NCBI RefSeq assembly: GCF_030064675.1
Contig: NZ_CP116413.1
Location: 3,628,001-3,692,000, forward strand
Direction: 5' to 3'
DNA length: 64,000 nucleotides
Origin: Crossiella sp. CA-258035
GTDB taxonomy: Bacteria; Actinomycetota; Actinomycetes; Mycobacteriales; Pseudonocardiaceae
The translations under genes were made by a program, and so were the position numbers. How positions within the stretch are numbered: the stretch's first letter is position 1; each line of letters starts with the position of its first letter. Shown here in pieces: positions 47,390-60,165 of the stretch. The notes beneath the pieces are model-generated. The model was given only the letters and a program-made list of their open reading frames with translations, was not told where the DNA came from and did no database searches.

Positions 47390-48367
47390 GTGTTTGGCAA
47401 GCTTTTCGCCGCTTCAATGATCAACCGGAGTGCGGAGAACGCACCGGATCGCCGGAGGTTCCTGCAAGCCGCGGGTGTCGCCGGGCTCGGCGTCGTCGGG
47501 GCGAGCACCCTCGGCGGGCTCGCCCCGACTGCGGCCGCCGCACCGGCCGGCGCCGCGGCGGTCAGTGACAGTGCCGTGCTGAACTTCGCCCTCAACCTCG
47601 AATACCTCGAAGCCGAGTTCTACCTCTACGCCACCACCGGCCGCGGCCTTCCGGACTCGCTGACCACCGGCGCCGGCACCCTCGGCGGTGTCACCGGCGG
47701 CCGCGCGGTGCGGTTCAAGTCCAGGACCGCCAAGCAGTACGCCCAGGAGATCGCCGCCGATGAGAAGGCGCACGTGGCCTTCCTGCGCACCGCACTCGGC
47801 TCCGCCAGGGTCAGCAGGCCCGCGATCGACCTGCAGAACAGCTTCACCGCCGCTGCCCAGGCCGCCGGTCTGGTCAAGCGCGGCCAGCACTTCGACGCCT
47901 TCGCTTGCGAGGAGAACTTCCTGCTCGCGGCCTACCTGTTCGAGGACGTCGGCGTCACCGCCTACAAGGGCGCGGCACCGCTGATCAGCAACAAGACCTA
48001 TCTGGAGGCCGCGGCGGGCATCCTCGCCGCTGAGGCCTACCACGCCGCCAACATCCGCAGCGCCCTCTACCAGCACGAGGGCGGACTCCTCGGTCTCGGA
48101 CTGCTCGGCCGCAACCTGCGGGAGGCCAGTGTCAAGCTCTCCAACGCCCGCGACAGCCTCGACGGCACCACCGACCTGGACCAGGGTGTCATCGACGGCC
48201 AGGGCCGGGCCAACATCGTGCCCACCGACGCCAACGGCATCACCTACAGCCGATCCCCGGGCCAGGTGCTCAACATCGTCTACCTGACCCCCAAGGCTGC
48301 CACCTCCGGCGGCTTCTTCCCCAAGGGTGTCAACGGCGAGGTCAACACCAGCGCCGGCAACGCCTGA
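47390..48367 (+). CDS. Tat-exported ferritin-like domain protein
   Basis: GTG 47390 follows GGAAGGAG by 7 bases and replaces a longer upstream reading. The 325-residue product has a Tat signal ([20 protein letters not shown]) and a ferritin-like four-helix domain (PF13668 type): [60 protein letters not shown] and [20 protein letters not shown]. Glu and His residues at metal-ligand positions (E-x-E, E-x2-H) are present. Exported members are linked to stress and desiccation resistance. It follows the sigK-rskA operon. Confidence 0.85.
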   Translation: MFGKLFAASMINRSAENAPDRRRFLQAAGVAGLGVVGASTLGGLAPTAAAAPAGAAAVSDSAVLNFALNLEYLEAEFYLYATTGRGLPDSLTTGAGTLGGVTGGRAVRFKSRTAKQYAQEIAADEKAHVAFLRTALGSARVSRPAIDLQNSFTAAAQAAGLVKRGQHFDAFACEENFLLAAYLFEDVGVTAYKGAAPLISNKTYLEAAAGILAAEAYHAANIRSALYQHEGGLLGLGLLGRNLREASVKLSNARDSLDGTTDLDQGVIDGQGRANIVPTDANGITYSRSPGQVLNIVYLTPKAATSGGFFPKGVNGEVNTSAGNA

Positions 48368-48424
48368 CCGCAGCGGGCTTCCGGGCACCCCGCCGGGTAC
48401 GACCCGGCGCCCCGGCGCGTTGGG

Positions 48425-48460
48425 CACCTTGCCTGGGCGGCTGGCTGGTCAGGCAAGGTG
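48425..48460 (+). terminator. Hairpin 1 after the ferritin-like gene
   Basis: Perfect 11-bp inverted repeat CACCTTGCCTG / CAGGCAAGGTG with a 14-base loop, about 58 bases after the ferritin-like stop. First of two hairpins in tandem. Confidence 0.6.
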
Positions 48461-48515
48461 ACCAGTGCCAGGCAGGACGGCGTGCACGCATCGGCTGCCA
48501 GCACCGGATGCACCG

Positions 48516-48564
48516 CATGAACGAGCCCCGGGGTGCGCTGCGTTGCCCCTGGGGCTCGTTCATG
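48516..48564 (+). terminator. Hairpin 2 (18-bp stem) upstream of the kinase gene
   Basis: CATGAACGAGCCCCGGGG pairs with CCCCTGGGGCTCGTTCATG with a single bulge and a 12-base loop. This very stable stem separates the ferritin-like gene from the signalling operon and could be a terminator or a mobile palindromic unit. Confidence 0.6.
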
Positions 48565-48704
48565 TCCTGCTCCGGCCAGACGCAGGCTGTGCACGGCGAG
48601 CGTCGTGGGGGCTCGCGGAGCTGCCATTGGCCGCTGTCCGTCACCGGCGGGTCACCCGAGCAGGGGACGCGAGACGGCCGTGCGGGCAGAAGTTTGCCGC
48701 GAGA

Positions 48705-48720
48705 CAAGTATCCGTACTTG
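48705..48720. promoter_or_regulatory. Inverted repeat CAAGTA-TCCG-TACTTG
   Basis: A 16-bp perfect inverted repeat that ends 9 bases before the kinase start codon. Its position suggests an operator or a leader structure close to a very short 5' end. The binding protein is unknown. No other gene lies between hairpin 2 and the kinase start, so this 48565-48729 stretch is the promoter region. Confidence 0.4.
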
Positions 48721-48729
48721 AATGTGCCC

Positions 48730-53322
<4,593 letters not shown>

Positions 53323-53355
53323 CCGGCCGGCGTGGCAGGAACCGAGGAGCCACCC

Positions 53356-55692
53356 ATGTCCCACCCGTCGCGGGCGGCCGCCGATGGCACCGGCCGGCTG
53401 GCCGCCACGGTCGACCGGCTCCGCCGCGAGGTCCGGCAGGCCCAGGCCACCGCCGACGGCCGGGCCCTGCTCGAGCTGGCCAAGGGCGTGCTGGTGGAAC
53501 GGCTGCGCTGCGGCCCGGCCGAGGCCGGTCGCCAGCTGAGCAGACTGGCCGAGGAGGCCGGGCTGTCCCGGCTGGAGCTGGCCGCCGACGTGGTCAACCA
53601 GGCCGCCCAGGACGAGGTCGCGCTGGTCACCGCCGAACTGCTGGACGAGTCCGGGCAGACCCGCTCGCCGCACTCGGTCGCGGTCGCGCTGCGCACCGCG
53701 GAGAGCGGAGCCTCCGCGGGGCAGGACACCCAGGCGGTGGCCGAGTCGCTGCTGGCGCACGCGCTGACCCCGCTGGGTGCGACCGCGGTCGCGGTGTGGG
53801 CCGCGGGCATCGACGGCTCGCTCACCCTGGCCGGGGCGGCCGGGTTCGCCGCGGGGGAGGCCGAACGCTGGCGCTACGTGCCGCCCAGCGTGCTCACCGC
53901 GGCCCGCCGCGCGCTGGCCGAGCGCCGCTCGCTGTGGCTGCCGTCGCTGGCCGGTGCGGGGATTCCGTCGGTGGGCCAACGGGAACTGGCCGAGGGCGGG
54001 CGGGCCGTGGTGCCTGCCGACGCCGGCGGCCGCATCCTCGGGGTGCTGGAGATCTGCTGGCCCCGGCCCCTGGAACCGCAGCCCAGGGCGATCCTGCGGC
54101 AGGTGGAGGCGCTGGCCGAGCTGTGCGCGCGCACCCTGGAGACCCAGCCCGCGCCCGGGCCCCGTGCCGGCGGCGAGCAGGCGCTGGCCGAGCTGGTCGA
54201 GGTGGCCGACGGACTGCCTGACGCGGCCATGGTGCTGCTGCCGCACCTGGACGCCGAGGGCCGCCTCGCCGACTTCCGCCTGCACCACCTCAACCGGCGC
54301 TTCACCGACCTGCGCGGTCGCCCGCGCAGCGCGGTGGAGGGCGCGCTGCTGCTGGAGGCCTACCCGACCTCCGTCGGCCAGAGCGGCCTGTTCGACAAGG
54401 TGGCCAGGGTGCACGCCACCGGCGAGTCCTTCCGGGCCGAGCGGATGGTGCTGACCACGCTCGTCGACCAGGTGGCGCTGCCGGTGCTGGTCGATGTCAG
54501 CATCAGCAGGCTCGGCGGGTGCGTGCTGATGGTGTGGCGGTTCGAGGACCGGCACAGCCGGTTGGCCGCGGTGCTGCAGCACGCCCAGCGGCTGGGCCGC
54601 ATCGGCGGTTTCGAGGAGCACACCACGACCGGCCGGATCACCTGGAACGAGCAGCTGTTCGAGCTGCACGGCCTGGCCCCCACGGACGAACCGGTTGGCC
54701 TGCAACAACTCCCGGCGCACGCCCACCCCGACGACGCGGTCGCCCTCGGCCGGTTCCTGCGCACCCTGCTGCACCACCAGCGCCCGGCCGAGGTGGCCTT
54801 CCGGCTGCGCCGGCCGGACGGGGTGACCAGGCACATCCGGGTGGTCGCCGAACCGGTGCCGGATGAGTCCGGCCGCCTGCTCGCGGTGCGCGGGGCCTAC
54901 CAGGACGTCTCCGCCCAGCACTGGACCGAGGTGGCCCTGGCCGCCACCCGTGACGAGCTGGCGCACAGCAGGTTGCAGGCCGCCGAGCGCAACCGGCTGG
55001 CGCTGCAGCTCCAGCACGCGATCATGCCACCGGCGCAGGCGCCGCTGGACGCCTTCGACCTCCAGGTGGCCGTGCGCTACCGGCCTGCGGAGGAGGAGCA
55101 CCTGGTCGGCGGTGACTGGTACGACGCGGCGGTGCTGCCCAACAAGCAGATCCTGCTGTGCGTGGGTGACATCGCCGGGCACGGGATCACCGCGGCCACC
55201 GGCATGGTCGCCCTGCGCAACGCCCTGCGCGGCCTGGCCGCCACCGGCGCCGGTCCCGCCCAGCTGCTCGCCTGGCTCAACGTGGTCACCCGGCACCTGA
55301 CCGACCACGTGATCGCCACCGCGGTGTGCGGGATCTACGACCCGCTCTCGCGCGTGCTGCGCTGGGCCCGCGCCGGTCACCTGCCGCCGGTGCTGCTCCG
55401 CGACGGACGGGCGGCCACGCTGCCGCTGATCGACGGCATCCTGCTCGGCGCGATCGACGAGGCCGACTACACCGAGGACGAGGTGCAACTGGCCTCCGGC
55501 GACACGATCCTGCTATATACCGACGGGCTGATCGAGCGCAAGGACAACGACCTCGACGACTCGCTGCGGCACCTGGAGCGGATCACCGAAGAGGCCACCG
55601 GCGACCTGAACGAGCTGCTGGACCACCTGCTGCTGGCCAGCAACGCCGACACCGACGACGACACCTGCCTGATCGGAGTGCGACTGTGGTGA
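53356..55692 (+). CDS. ANTAR-GAF-PAS-SpoIIE (PP2C) phosphatase
   Basis: ATG 53356 follows GAGGAG. The 778-residue protein begins with an ANTAR-like three-helix domain (LELAKGVLVERLRCGPAEAG, EEAGLSRLELAADVVNQ), then a GAF-like region (about 110-270), two PAS-like segments (about 275-520, including GRITWNEQLFELHGLAPTDE), and a C-terminal SpoIIE/PP2C domain with metal-binding motifs GGDWYDAAVLPNKQILLCVG, DIAGHGITAATGMVALRN and DDDTCLIGV. Such phosphatases dephosphorylate anti-sigma antagonists in partner switching. It follows the hybrid kinase by 33 bases; the next gene overlaps its stop. Confidence 0.9.
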   Translation: MSHPSRAAADGTGRLAATVDRLRREVRQAQATADGRALLELAKGVLVERLRCGPAEAGRQLSRLAEEAGLSRLELAADVVNQAAQDEVALVTAELLDESGQTRSPHSVAVALRTAESGASAGQDTQAVAESLLAHALTPLGATAVAVWAAGIDGSLTLAGAAGFAAGEAERWRYVPPSVLTAARRALAERRSLWLPSLAGAGIPSVGQRELAEGGRAVVPADAGGRILGVLEICWPRPLEPQPRAILRQVEALAELCARTLETQPAPGPRAGGEQALAELVEVADGLPDAAMVLLPHLDAEGRLADFRLHHLNRRFTDLRGRPRSAVEGALLLEAYPTSVGQSGLFDKVARVHATGESFRAERMVLTTLVDQVALPVLVDVSISRLGGCVLMVWRFEDRHSRLAAVLQHAQRLGRIGGFEEHTTTGRITWNEQLFELHGLAPTDEPVGLQQLPAHAHPDDAVALGRFLRTLLHHQRPAEVAFRLRRPDGVTRHIRVVAEPVPDESGRLLAVRGAYQDVSAQHWTEVALAATRDELAHSRLQAAERNRLALQLQHAIMPPAQAPLDAFDLQVAVRYRPAEEEHLVGGDWYDAAVLPNKQILLCVGDIAGHGITAATGMVALRNALRGLAATGAGPAQLLAWLNVVTRHLTDHVIATAVCGIYDPLSRVLRWARAGHLPPVLLRDGRAATLPLIDGILLGAIDEADYTEDEVQLASGDTILLYTDGLIERKDNDLDDSLRHLERITEEATGDLNELLDHLLLASNADTDDDTCLIGVRLW

Positions 55693-56543
55693 ACCAGCGC
55701 GCCACCGGGCGCGGGTCCGGGCTCGTGCGCCACCCTCGTGGCCTCGGCCCGCACGACCACGTCTGCTGGACCTACCGCGAGCCCGCGGAGTTCCGGCGGC
55801 AAGCCGGGGAGTTCCTCACCGAGGGCCTGGCACTGGGCCAGCGGGTGCGCCTGGTGGGCAACGGCAGCACGGCGGAGCTGACCGAGACCCTGCGCGAGCT
55901 GGGGCTGCCGCCGGAGGACCCCGCGGTGGAGGTGGTCCCGGTGCGGGAGGGCTACCCCGGCCTGGTCGTGGACCCGCACGCACAGGTCCGCGCCTGCGCC
56001 GAGGCCACCGAGCTGGCGCTGGCCGAGGGCTTCCGCGGGCTGCGGGTGGCCACCGAGGCCACCGAACTGGTGCGCGGCGACGAGGCGCTGACCGCGTTCC
56101 TGCGCTACGAGCACCTCATCGACCGCTACATGGTGGACAAGCCGTTCGCCGCCCTGTGCGCCTACGACCGCACCCGGCTGAGCGAGCAGCACCTGACGCG
56201 GCTGGCCGCGGTGCACCCGATCACCAACTCCGCGCTGCCCGGCTTCCACCTGCACGCCACCGACGCGGACGGCTGCGCCGCCGTGCTCAGCGGCGAGCTC
56301 GACCTGACCACCGAGGACACCCTCGCCGAACTGCTGCGGCGGGTGCCGCTGCAGCGCGGCGCCGACGAGCTGGTCCTCAACGCCGAGGAGCTGACCTTCA
56401 TCGACCACCGCAGCCTGCTCCTGCTCACCCAGCACGCCGGCGACACGGGCGCCCGCCTGGTCCTGCGCACCGCGCAACCGGTCGTGCGCCAGGTCGCGGC
56501 CCTGCTGGAGCTGCCCAACCTGAAGGTCGAGGACGCGGCATGA
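55689..56543 (+). CDS. MEDS-STAS protein
   Basis: The GTG at 55689 overlaps the phosphatase stop (GTGA). The 284-residue protein carries an N-terminal MEDS domain, the sensory domain of DcmR-like proteins (HVCWTYREPAEFRRQAGEFL, RFEGLRVATEATE-like region, KPFAALCAYDRTRLSEQHL), and a C-terminal STAS domain (AAVLSGELDLTTEDTLAELL, ELVLNAEELTFIDHRSLLLL). The usual STAS phospho-Ser is replaced: the D-S-S/T-G position reads FIDHRSLL, so Ser is shifted or lost. It looks like an anti-sigma antagonist fused to a sensor. Start overlaps continue downstream. Confidence 0.85.
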   Translation: MNQRATGRGSGLVRHPRGLGPHDHVCWTYREPAEFRRQAGEFLTEGLALGQRVRLVGNGSTAELTETLRELGLPPEDPAVEVVPVREGYPGLVVDPHAQVRACAEATELALAEGFRGLRVATEATELVRGDEALTAFLRYEHLIDRYMVDKPFAALCAYDRTRLSEQHLTRLAAVHPITNSALPGFHLHATDADGCAAVLSGELDLTTEDTLAELLRRVPLQRGADELVLNAEELTFIDHRSLLLLTQHAGDTGARLVLRTAQPVVRQVAALLELPNLKVEDAA

Positions 56544-57469
56544 GGACCGACCCCTTCATCCATCCCGCGGTGTTCTACCAGGACGACCAGGAGTACCTGG
56601 CCACGCTCGTCCCGTTCCTCACCGAGGGCCTGGACCGCGGTCTGCCGGTGGCCGCCGCCGTGCCAGGCGAGCGGCTGAACCTGTTGCGGGAAGGCCTGGG
56701 CGCGGCCGCCAGGGACGTCCGGCTGCTGGACATGTCCGAGGCAGGCCGCAACCCGGGGCGGATCATCCCCCGGGTGCTCAGCGAGTTCGCCGACAGCCAC
56801 GCCGGCAAGCACGTCCGGATCATCGGCGAGCCGATCTGGGCCGGTCGCAGTGAGGCCGAGTACCCGGCCTGCGCCCAGCACGAGGCGCTGATCAACGCGG
56901 CCTTCACCGGCCGGGACCTGACCATCCTGTGTCCCTACGACACCTCCCGGCTCACGGCCGAGGTGCTCGAGGACGCCAGGGCCACCCACCCGACGGTGTG
57001 GGAGTCCGGTCTGCCCGCCCCGTGCGCGGACTACGCCCCCGAGGACGTGATCAGCCGCTACAACCAGCCGCTGCCCGAACCCGAGGGCGCCGCGGTACTG
57101 GTGGTGACCGCGGTCGCGCAGCTGCGGGCCGGTCGCCGCTTCGCCACCGAGCGGGCCCGGTCGCTGGGCCTGGCCGCCGAGCGGGTGCCCGAGCTGGAGC
57201 TCATCGTCACCGAACTGCTCACCAACAGCCTGCGGCACGCCGACGGCACCTGCCGCCTGGCCCTGTGGCCCGCCGACGGCCACCTGGTGTGCCAGGCCAG
57301 CGACGGCGGCCACCTGAGCGACCCGCTGGCCGGCCGACGGCCACCGGACCCGGCCAAGCACTCCGGCCGCGGCCTGTGGCTGATCAACGACCTGGCCGAC
57401 CTGGTCCGCCTGCACACCGGCCCCGGTGGCACCACCCTGCGCGTCCTGCTCCGCCTGACTGGCCGCTGA
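56540..57469 (+). CDS. MEDS-HATPase (RsbW-like) protein
   Basis: ATG 56540 overlaps the MEDS-STAS stop (ATGA). The 309-residue protein has a MEDS domain (FYQDDQEYLATLVPFLTEGL, HVRIIGEPIWAGRSEAEYPA, LTILCPYDTSRLTAEVLEDA) and a C-terminal HATPase_c domain of the anti-sigma kinase type (ELELIVTELLTNSLRHADG with the N-box Asn, and HSGRGLWLINDLADLVRLHT). With the STAS protein upstream it forms a likely partner-switch pair, the phosphatase acting on it. The target sigma factor is not in the window. Confidence 0.85.
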   Translation: MRTDPFIHPAVFYQDDQEYLATLVPFLTEGLDRGLPVAAAVPGERLNLLREGLGAAARDVRLLDMSEAGRNPGRIIPRVLSEFADSHAGKHVRIIGEPIWAGRSEAEYPACAQHEALINAAFTGRDLTILCPYDTSRLTAEVLEDARATHPTVWESGLPAPCADYAPEDVISRYNQPLPEPEGAAVLVVTAVAQLRAGRRFATERARSLGLAAERVPELELIVTELLTNSLRHADGTCRLALWPADGHLVCQASDGGHLSDPLAGRRPPDPAKHSGRGLWLINDLADLVRLHTGPGGTTLRVLLRLTGR

Positions 57470-57500
57470 GGTCTGACCGAGTCCCTGCCTTGGTCAGACC
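57470..57500. terminator. Bidirectional terminator between convergent genes
   Basis: GGTCTGACC (57470-57478) and GGTCAGACC (57492-57500) form a perfect 9-bp stem with a 13-base loop, placed exactly at the ends of the MEDS-HATPase and membrane-protein genes. Confidence 0.6.
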
Positions 57501-58015
57501 AGCAGCAACACCATGACCAGCACCGAACCCGCCGTGGCCAGCGCGAAGCGGGCGACGACCGCCAAGGGCAACCAGGCGGGGTAAGCCCGCCGCGCCGCCT
57601 CCACCATCGAGCCCACGTCCAGACCGCGCACCGCCGGATCGCCGGACTTCCGGAAGCCCGCCTCGACGTAGCGGGTCGTCCAGATCTCGCCCGGCATGAC
57701 GATCAGGCCGAGCACCAGGATGACCGGCTGCGCGACCCAGCTCAGCGTCCGGCCCAGGTCCGCACCGGCGAGGTTGAGCGCGCCCAGCGCCGCGAAGGCC
57801 AAGCCGATCGAGGCCGCGAGCACCAGGCTGGCCGCGCTCGCACTGAAGTCGATCCCGCGCCCGGCCAGCACCGAGGCCAGGAAGCCCTGCCGGACCACCT
57901 CGGCCTCGGCCGCCCGCTGCGCCGCCGTTCCCCGGCGCGCGCCCGCGATCGGGACCAGCCAGAATGTCACAGCCAGCAGCGACTGCACGACCGACACCAC
58001 TGCCAACGCTGTCAT
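57494..58015 (-). CDS. Integral membrane protein, unknown function
   Basis: A 173-residue protein from ATG 58015 (GGGGGA 4 bases upstream); ATG 58027 is also possible. Four membrane helices: TALAVVSVVQSLLAVTFWLV, ASLVLAASIGLAFAALGALN, WVAQPVILVLGLIVMPGEIW and LPLAVVARFALATAGSVLVM. Charged stretches (ARRGTAAQRAAEAEVVRQ) lie between them. Family not recognised. A paired operator sits right upstream, so it is probably under tight local control. Confidence 0.7.
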   Translation of the reverse strand: MTALAVVSVVQSLLAVTFWLVPIAGARRGTAAQRAAEAEVVRQGFLASVLAGRGIDFSASAASLVLAASIGLAFAALGALNLAGADLGRTLSWVAQPVILVLGLIVMPGEIWTTRYVEAGFRKSGDPAVRGLDVGSMVEAARRAYPAWLPLAVVARFALATAGSVLVMVLLLV

Positions 58016-58034
58016 CGCATCCCCCATGGTGAAC

Positions 58035-58084
58035 TTGCACATTGTTCAAGTCAGACCATAGGTGCGGAGTTGAACAAAGTGCAA
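58035..58084. promoter_or_regulatory. Two 15-bp operator-like repeats, inverted
   Basis: TTGCACATTGTTCAA (58035-58049) and TTGAACAAAGTGCAA (58070-58084) are inverted copies of one 15-mer with one mismatch, and each is itself nearly palindromic (TTGMAC-N3-GTKCAA). They are 20 bases apart, immediately upstream of the membrane-protein gene. This is typical for a dimeric repressor binding two sites; the regulator is not adjacent. Confidence 0.6.
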
Positions 58085-58146
58085 GAGCGGTGGGCGGATC
58101 TTGTGTTCGCGTTGCGAATAACGGCGAGCGGCGACGTGCTCCGCCA

Positions 58147-58186
58147 GGGACCCGAACCCCGGACCCGCTGATTAAGGGTCAGCGGA
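58147..58186 (-). other. tRNA-Lys(CUU) 3'-half remnant, att-site-like
   Basis: Read on the minus strand it gives TCCGCTGACCCTTAATCAGC, then GGGTCCGGGGTTCGGGTCCC: an anticodon stem with loop CCCTTAA (anticodon CUU) and a T-arm with GGTTC. The D-arm and 5' half are absent, and the acceptor end does not pair. Partial 3' tRNA copies are left by integrases that use the tRNA gene as attachment site. A plus-strand frame over it translates as GTRTPDPLIKGQ, a familiar spurious tRNA translation. Confidence 0.6.
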
Positions 58187-58229
58187 CTGGCGTGTCTTCG
58201 ACCCCACCCTCGGCCTGCGCGCCGACCCC

Positions 58230-58802
58230 ATGCGCGCGCCCACCGAACTTCCCGACACCGGCCAGGCCATCCTCACCCGTGGCCTGCTCGCGCAGCGACT
58301 GCTGGTCTGCGCGGAGCTCGCCGCCCGGCACACCGACCCCGGCCACACCGTGCGGGCACTGTGCGCGGCACGAGCGGTGATCGAGGAAAGCGTCCGCAAG
58401 TCCGCCACCGGCCGCACCGCCGACCAGGAGTGGGCGCACTTCCGCAACCTGCTCAATCGCTCCTCGGATCAGGCGAGTCGTCTGATGGCCACGGTGATCG
58501 AACTCCGTGACGCGCTGCCCGTCGTCCACGGCCCCCACCTGTCCAGCCCCGCGGAGTTGGCGCGGCTGATTGCGGACAAGCTCACCACCACAGGGGTGCG
58601 CGGCGCTGTTTCCCGGCCCACCGCCGCCAAGGTGCTGGCCGCCGTCGCCCACATCGCCCGCGCGGTGCGCGCGCTGGGCACATCGGTGCCCAACCAGCGC
58701 AGGCCCCTGCTGTCTGAGTTGTTCGCCGCTCTGCGCGACGACGTCGCCGCATACGCCGCCGCGGAGCGGGAGCGGCTCGTGGCCGCGGCCCGGTTAGCGT
58801 GA
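58230..58802 (+). CDS. Hypothetical protein directly beside the tRNA remnant
   Basis: A 190-residue Ala/Arg/Leu-rich helical protein (LLVCAELAARHTDPGHTVRA, FRNLLNRSSDQASRLMATVI, ALRDDVAAYAAAERERLVAA) with high third-position GC. The open frame continues upstream of ATG 58230 (WRVFDPTLGLRADP) to the edge of the tRNA remnant, where a TAA lies. The gene may therefore be truncated at its 5' end by recombination at this site. No family recognised. Confidence 0.6.
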   Translation: MRAPTELPDTGQAILTRGLLAQRLLVCAELAARHTDPGHTVRALCAARAVIEESVRKSATGRTADQEWAHFRNLLNRSSDQASRLMATVIELRDALPVVHGPHLSSPAELARLIADKLTTTGVRGAVSRPTAAKVLAAVAHIARAVRALGTSVPNQRRPLLSELFAALRDDVAAYAAAERERLVAAARLA

Positions 58803-58808
58803 GGTGGT

Positions 58809-59054
58809 TCAGCACAGCACTGGGCCACCGCCGACTTCCGGGGACACCGTGGCCATCTCGACGTACGGCGTCCCCTCGGCCTGCCTGTCCCACTCGCACA
58901 CCGTGACCCGCAACGTGGTGCACGGTCGCCCATTTGTCACGCCGCCGGGAACGGCGCCGCAAGAACAGGTGCAGTGCCTCCGCACGCTGACGATCGAACT
59001 GTCCGGGGAGCAGATGGGTCGGTCGTGCCAGACCAGAGTCCCAGTGGTCCGCAA
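58809..59054 (-). CDS. Hypothetical small protein (weak)
   Basis: An 81-codon frame with GC-rich third positions, Cys-rich in the middle (RHCTCSCGAVPGGVTNGRPC) and a plausible beta-like end (LRVTVCEWDRQAEGTPYVEM). An overlapping plus-strand frame is comparably open, so the strand is uncertain. No ribosome binding site of note. Confidence 0.25.
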   Translation of the reverse strand: MRTTGTLVWHDRPICSPDSSIVSVRRHCTCSCGAVPGGVTNGRPCTTLRVTVCEWDRQAEGTPYVEMATVSPEVGGGPVLC

Positions 59055-59102
59055 CGTCCATGCCGCCGTCTCGGCCCGCTCACCGTCGTCGGGTGCCCGG
59101 AG

Positions 59103-59903
59103 CTAGCGCAGGATGTCCTCTGGTGTTGCCTGAGCCGCGGTGTGTGGTGAGTGGTTCGCGCGTTCGGGCACCAGTTCCCGTAGCCGAGTTGTGGGTAGCA
59201 GGCCCAGGTCGGCTTGCAGGAGGCGGCTGAACCGGTCGAAGGTGCGGATGGCCTCGGACTGGTTGCCCTCGGCGAGGTGCACGCGGATGAGGGCGGCCTG
59301 GGCGCTTTCCCGGAGTGGGTCAGCTCTGATGACCGCGGCGGCCGCCGCGGTCGCATCACCGAACCGGCTTGCCTGGACCAGGCCGTTGACCACGGCCTCC
59401 AGGGCGTGCAGGCGGAGCTGGCGCCAGTCCTCGGCTTCCAGCAGAACCCATTCGTCGTACCAGAGCGGCAGGAGTTCCAGGGAAAGGGTGGCGATCGCGG
59501 TGGCGCCGAGGTCGATCGCCTCGGGTGGACCTGTGCGGAGCAGCCGGTGGGCCAGCGCCTGGGCGTCGTGCAGGTCGACCGTGACGCCTCGGGTGAGCTC
59601 AAGGCTGCCCGGGGTGGTGCGCAGTGTCCTGCGGCTGACCCGGTCCATGCGGCTCAGGGCCGAACGCAGGGCTGCGTAGGCATGTCCCTCCGACGAGGCG
59701 GGCCACAGGGAACCGGCTACCAGTAGCCGCCCGACCACCCGTGAGCGTGTGGCCACGAACGCGAGAAGGCGCTCGGCTCCGCCGGGAACGGGCAGGACTT
59801 CGTCACCGGATCGCAGCTCGAACCCGCCGAGGAGCCCGACCCGCACGCCGGCCCCACGTGCGGTGAGCCCGGTCCGCGCCCTCGCCGGGGCGGGGGCGGT
59901 CAT
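59103..59903 (-). CDS. SARP-family regulator (BTAD domain)
   Basis: A 266-residue regulator. The N-terminal winged-helix DNA-binding domain reads VRVGLLGGFELRSGDEVLPV and HAYAALRSALSRMDRVSRRT; the C-terminal bacterial transcriptional activation domain is helical (LPLWYDEWVLLEAEDWRQLR, LRESAQAALIRVHLAEGNQS, EAIRTFDRFSRLLQADLGLL). SARPs activate secondary-metabolite or local operons. No biosynthetic genes lie close by; the NRPS is 25 kb away. The 5' neighbourhood (59904-60165) holds its promoter. Confidence 0.85.
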   Translation of the reverse strand: MTAPAPARARTGLTARGAGVRVGLLGGFELRSGDEVLPVPGGAERLLAFVATRSRVVGRLLVAGSLWPASSEGHAYAALRSALSRMDRVSRRTLRTTPGSLELTRGVTVDLHDAQALAHRLLRTGPPEAIDLGATAIATLSLELLPLWYDEWVLLEAEDWRQLRLHALEAVVNGLVQASRFGDATAAAAAVIRADPLRESAQAALIRVHLAEGNQSEAIRTFDRFSRLLQADLGLLPTTRLRELVPERANHSPHTAAQATPEDILR

Positions 59904-60080
59904 GGTGTGCGGGCCGGTGTTGCCTGGAGAGCTGAGGAGGTGAACAAGGACTTCCTCTCACTGCGTTCGGCACGGGGCCACACCGGGAGAGACGGCGAGA
60001 AGACCTTCCGGCCGGATTCTTCGATTACCATCGTACGGCACGGCACAAACACGCATTAGAGGGTCGTTCCGCACGCGGAA

Positions 60081-60112
60081 ATGGCCCGATCCCCTGGTGG
60101 GGTCCGGGCCAT
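60081..60112 (-). terminator. Hairpin after the RTX-repeat gene
   Basis: ATGGCCCGATCCC pairs with GGGTCCGGGCCAT (12 of 13 positions) with a 6-base loop, 54 bases downstream of the minus-strand RTX gene. Confidence 0.55.
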
Positions 60113-60165
60113 CGATGTGTTTATCGTGCCTCTGGCGAACAGGACATCCGGAGATGCCCGTTGTC

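Noticed and set aside
58100-58200. A complete tRNA gene.
   Set aside because: Only the anticodon arm and T-arm side are present; D-arm and acceptor pairing are missing.
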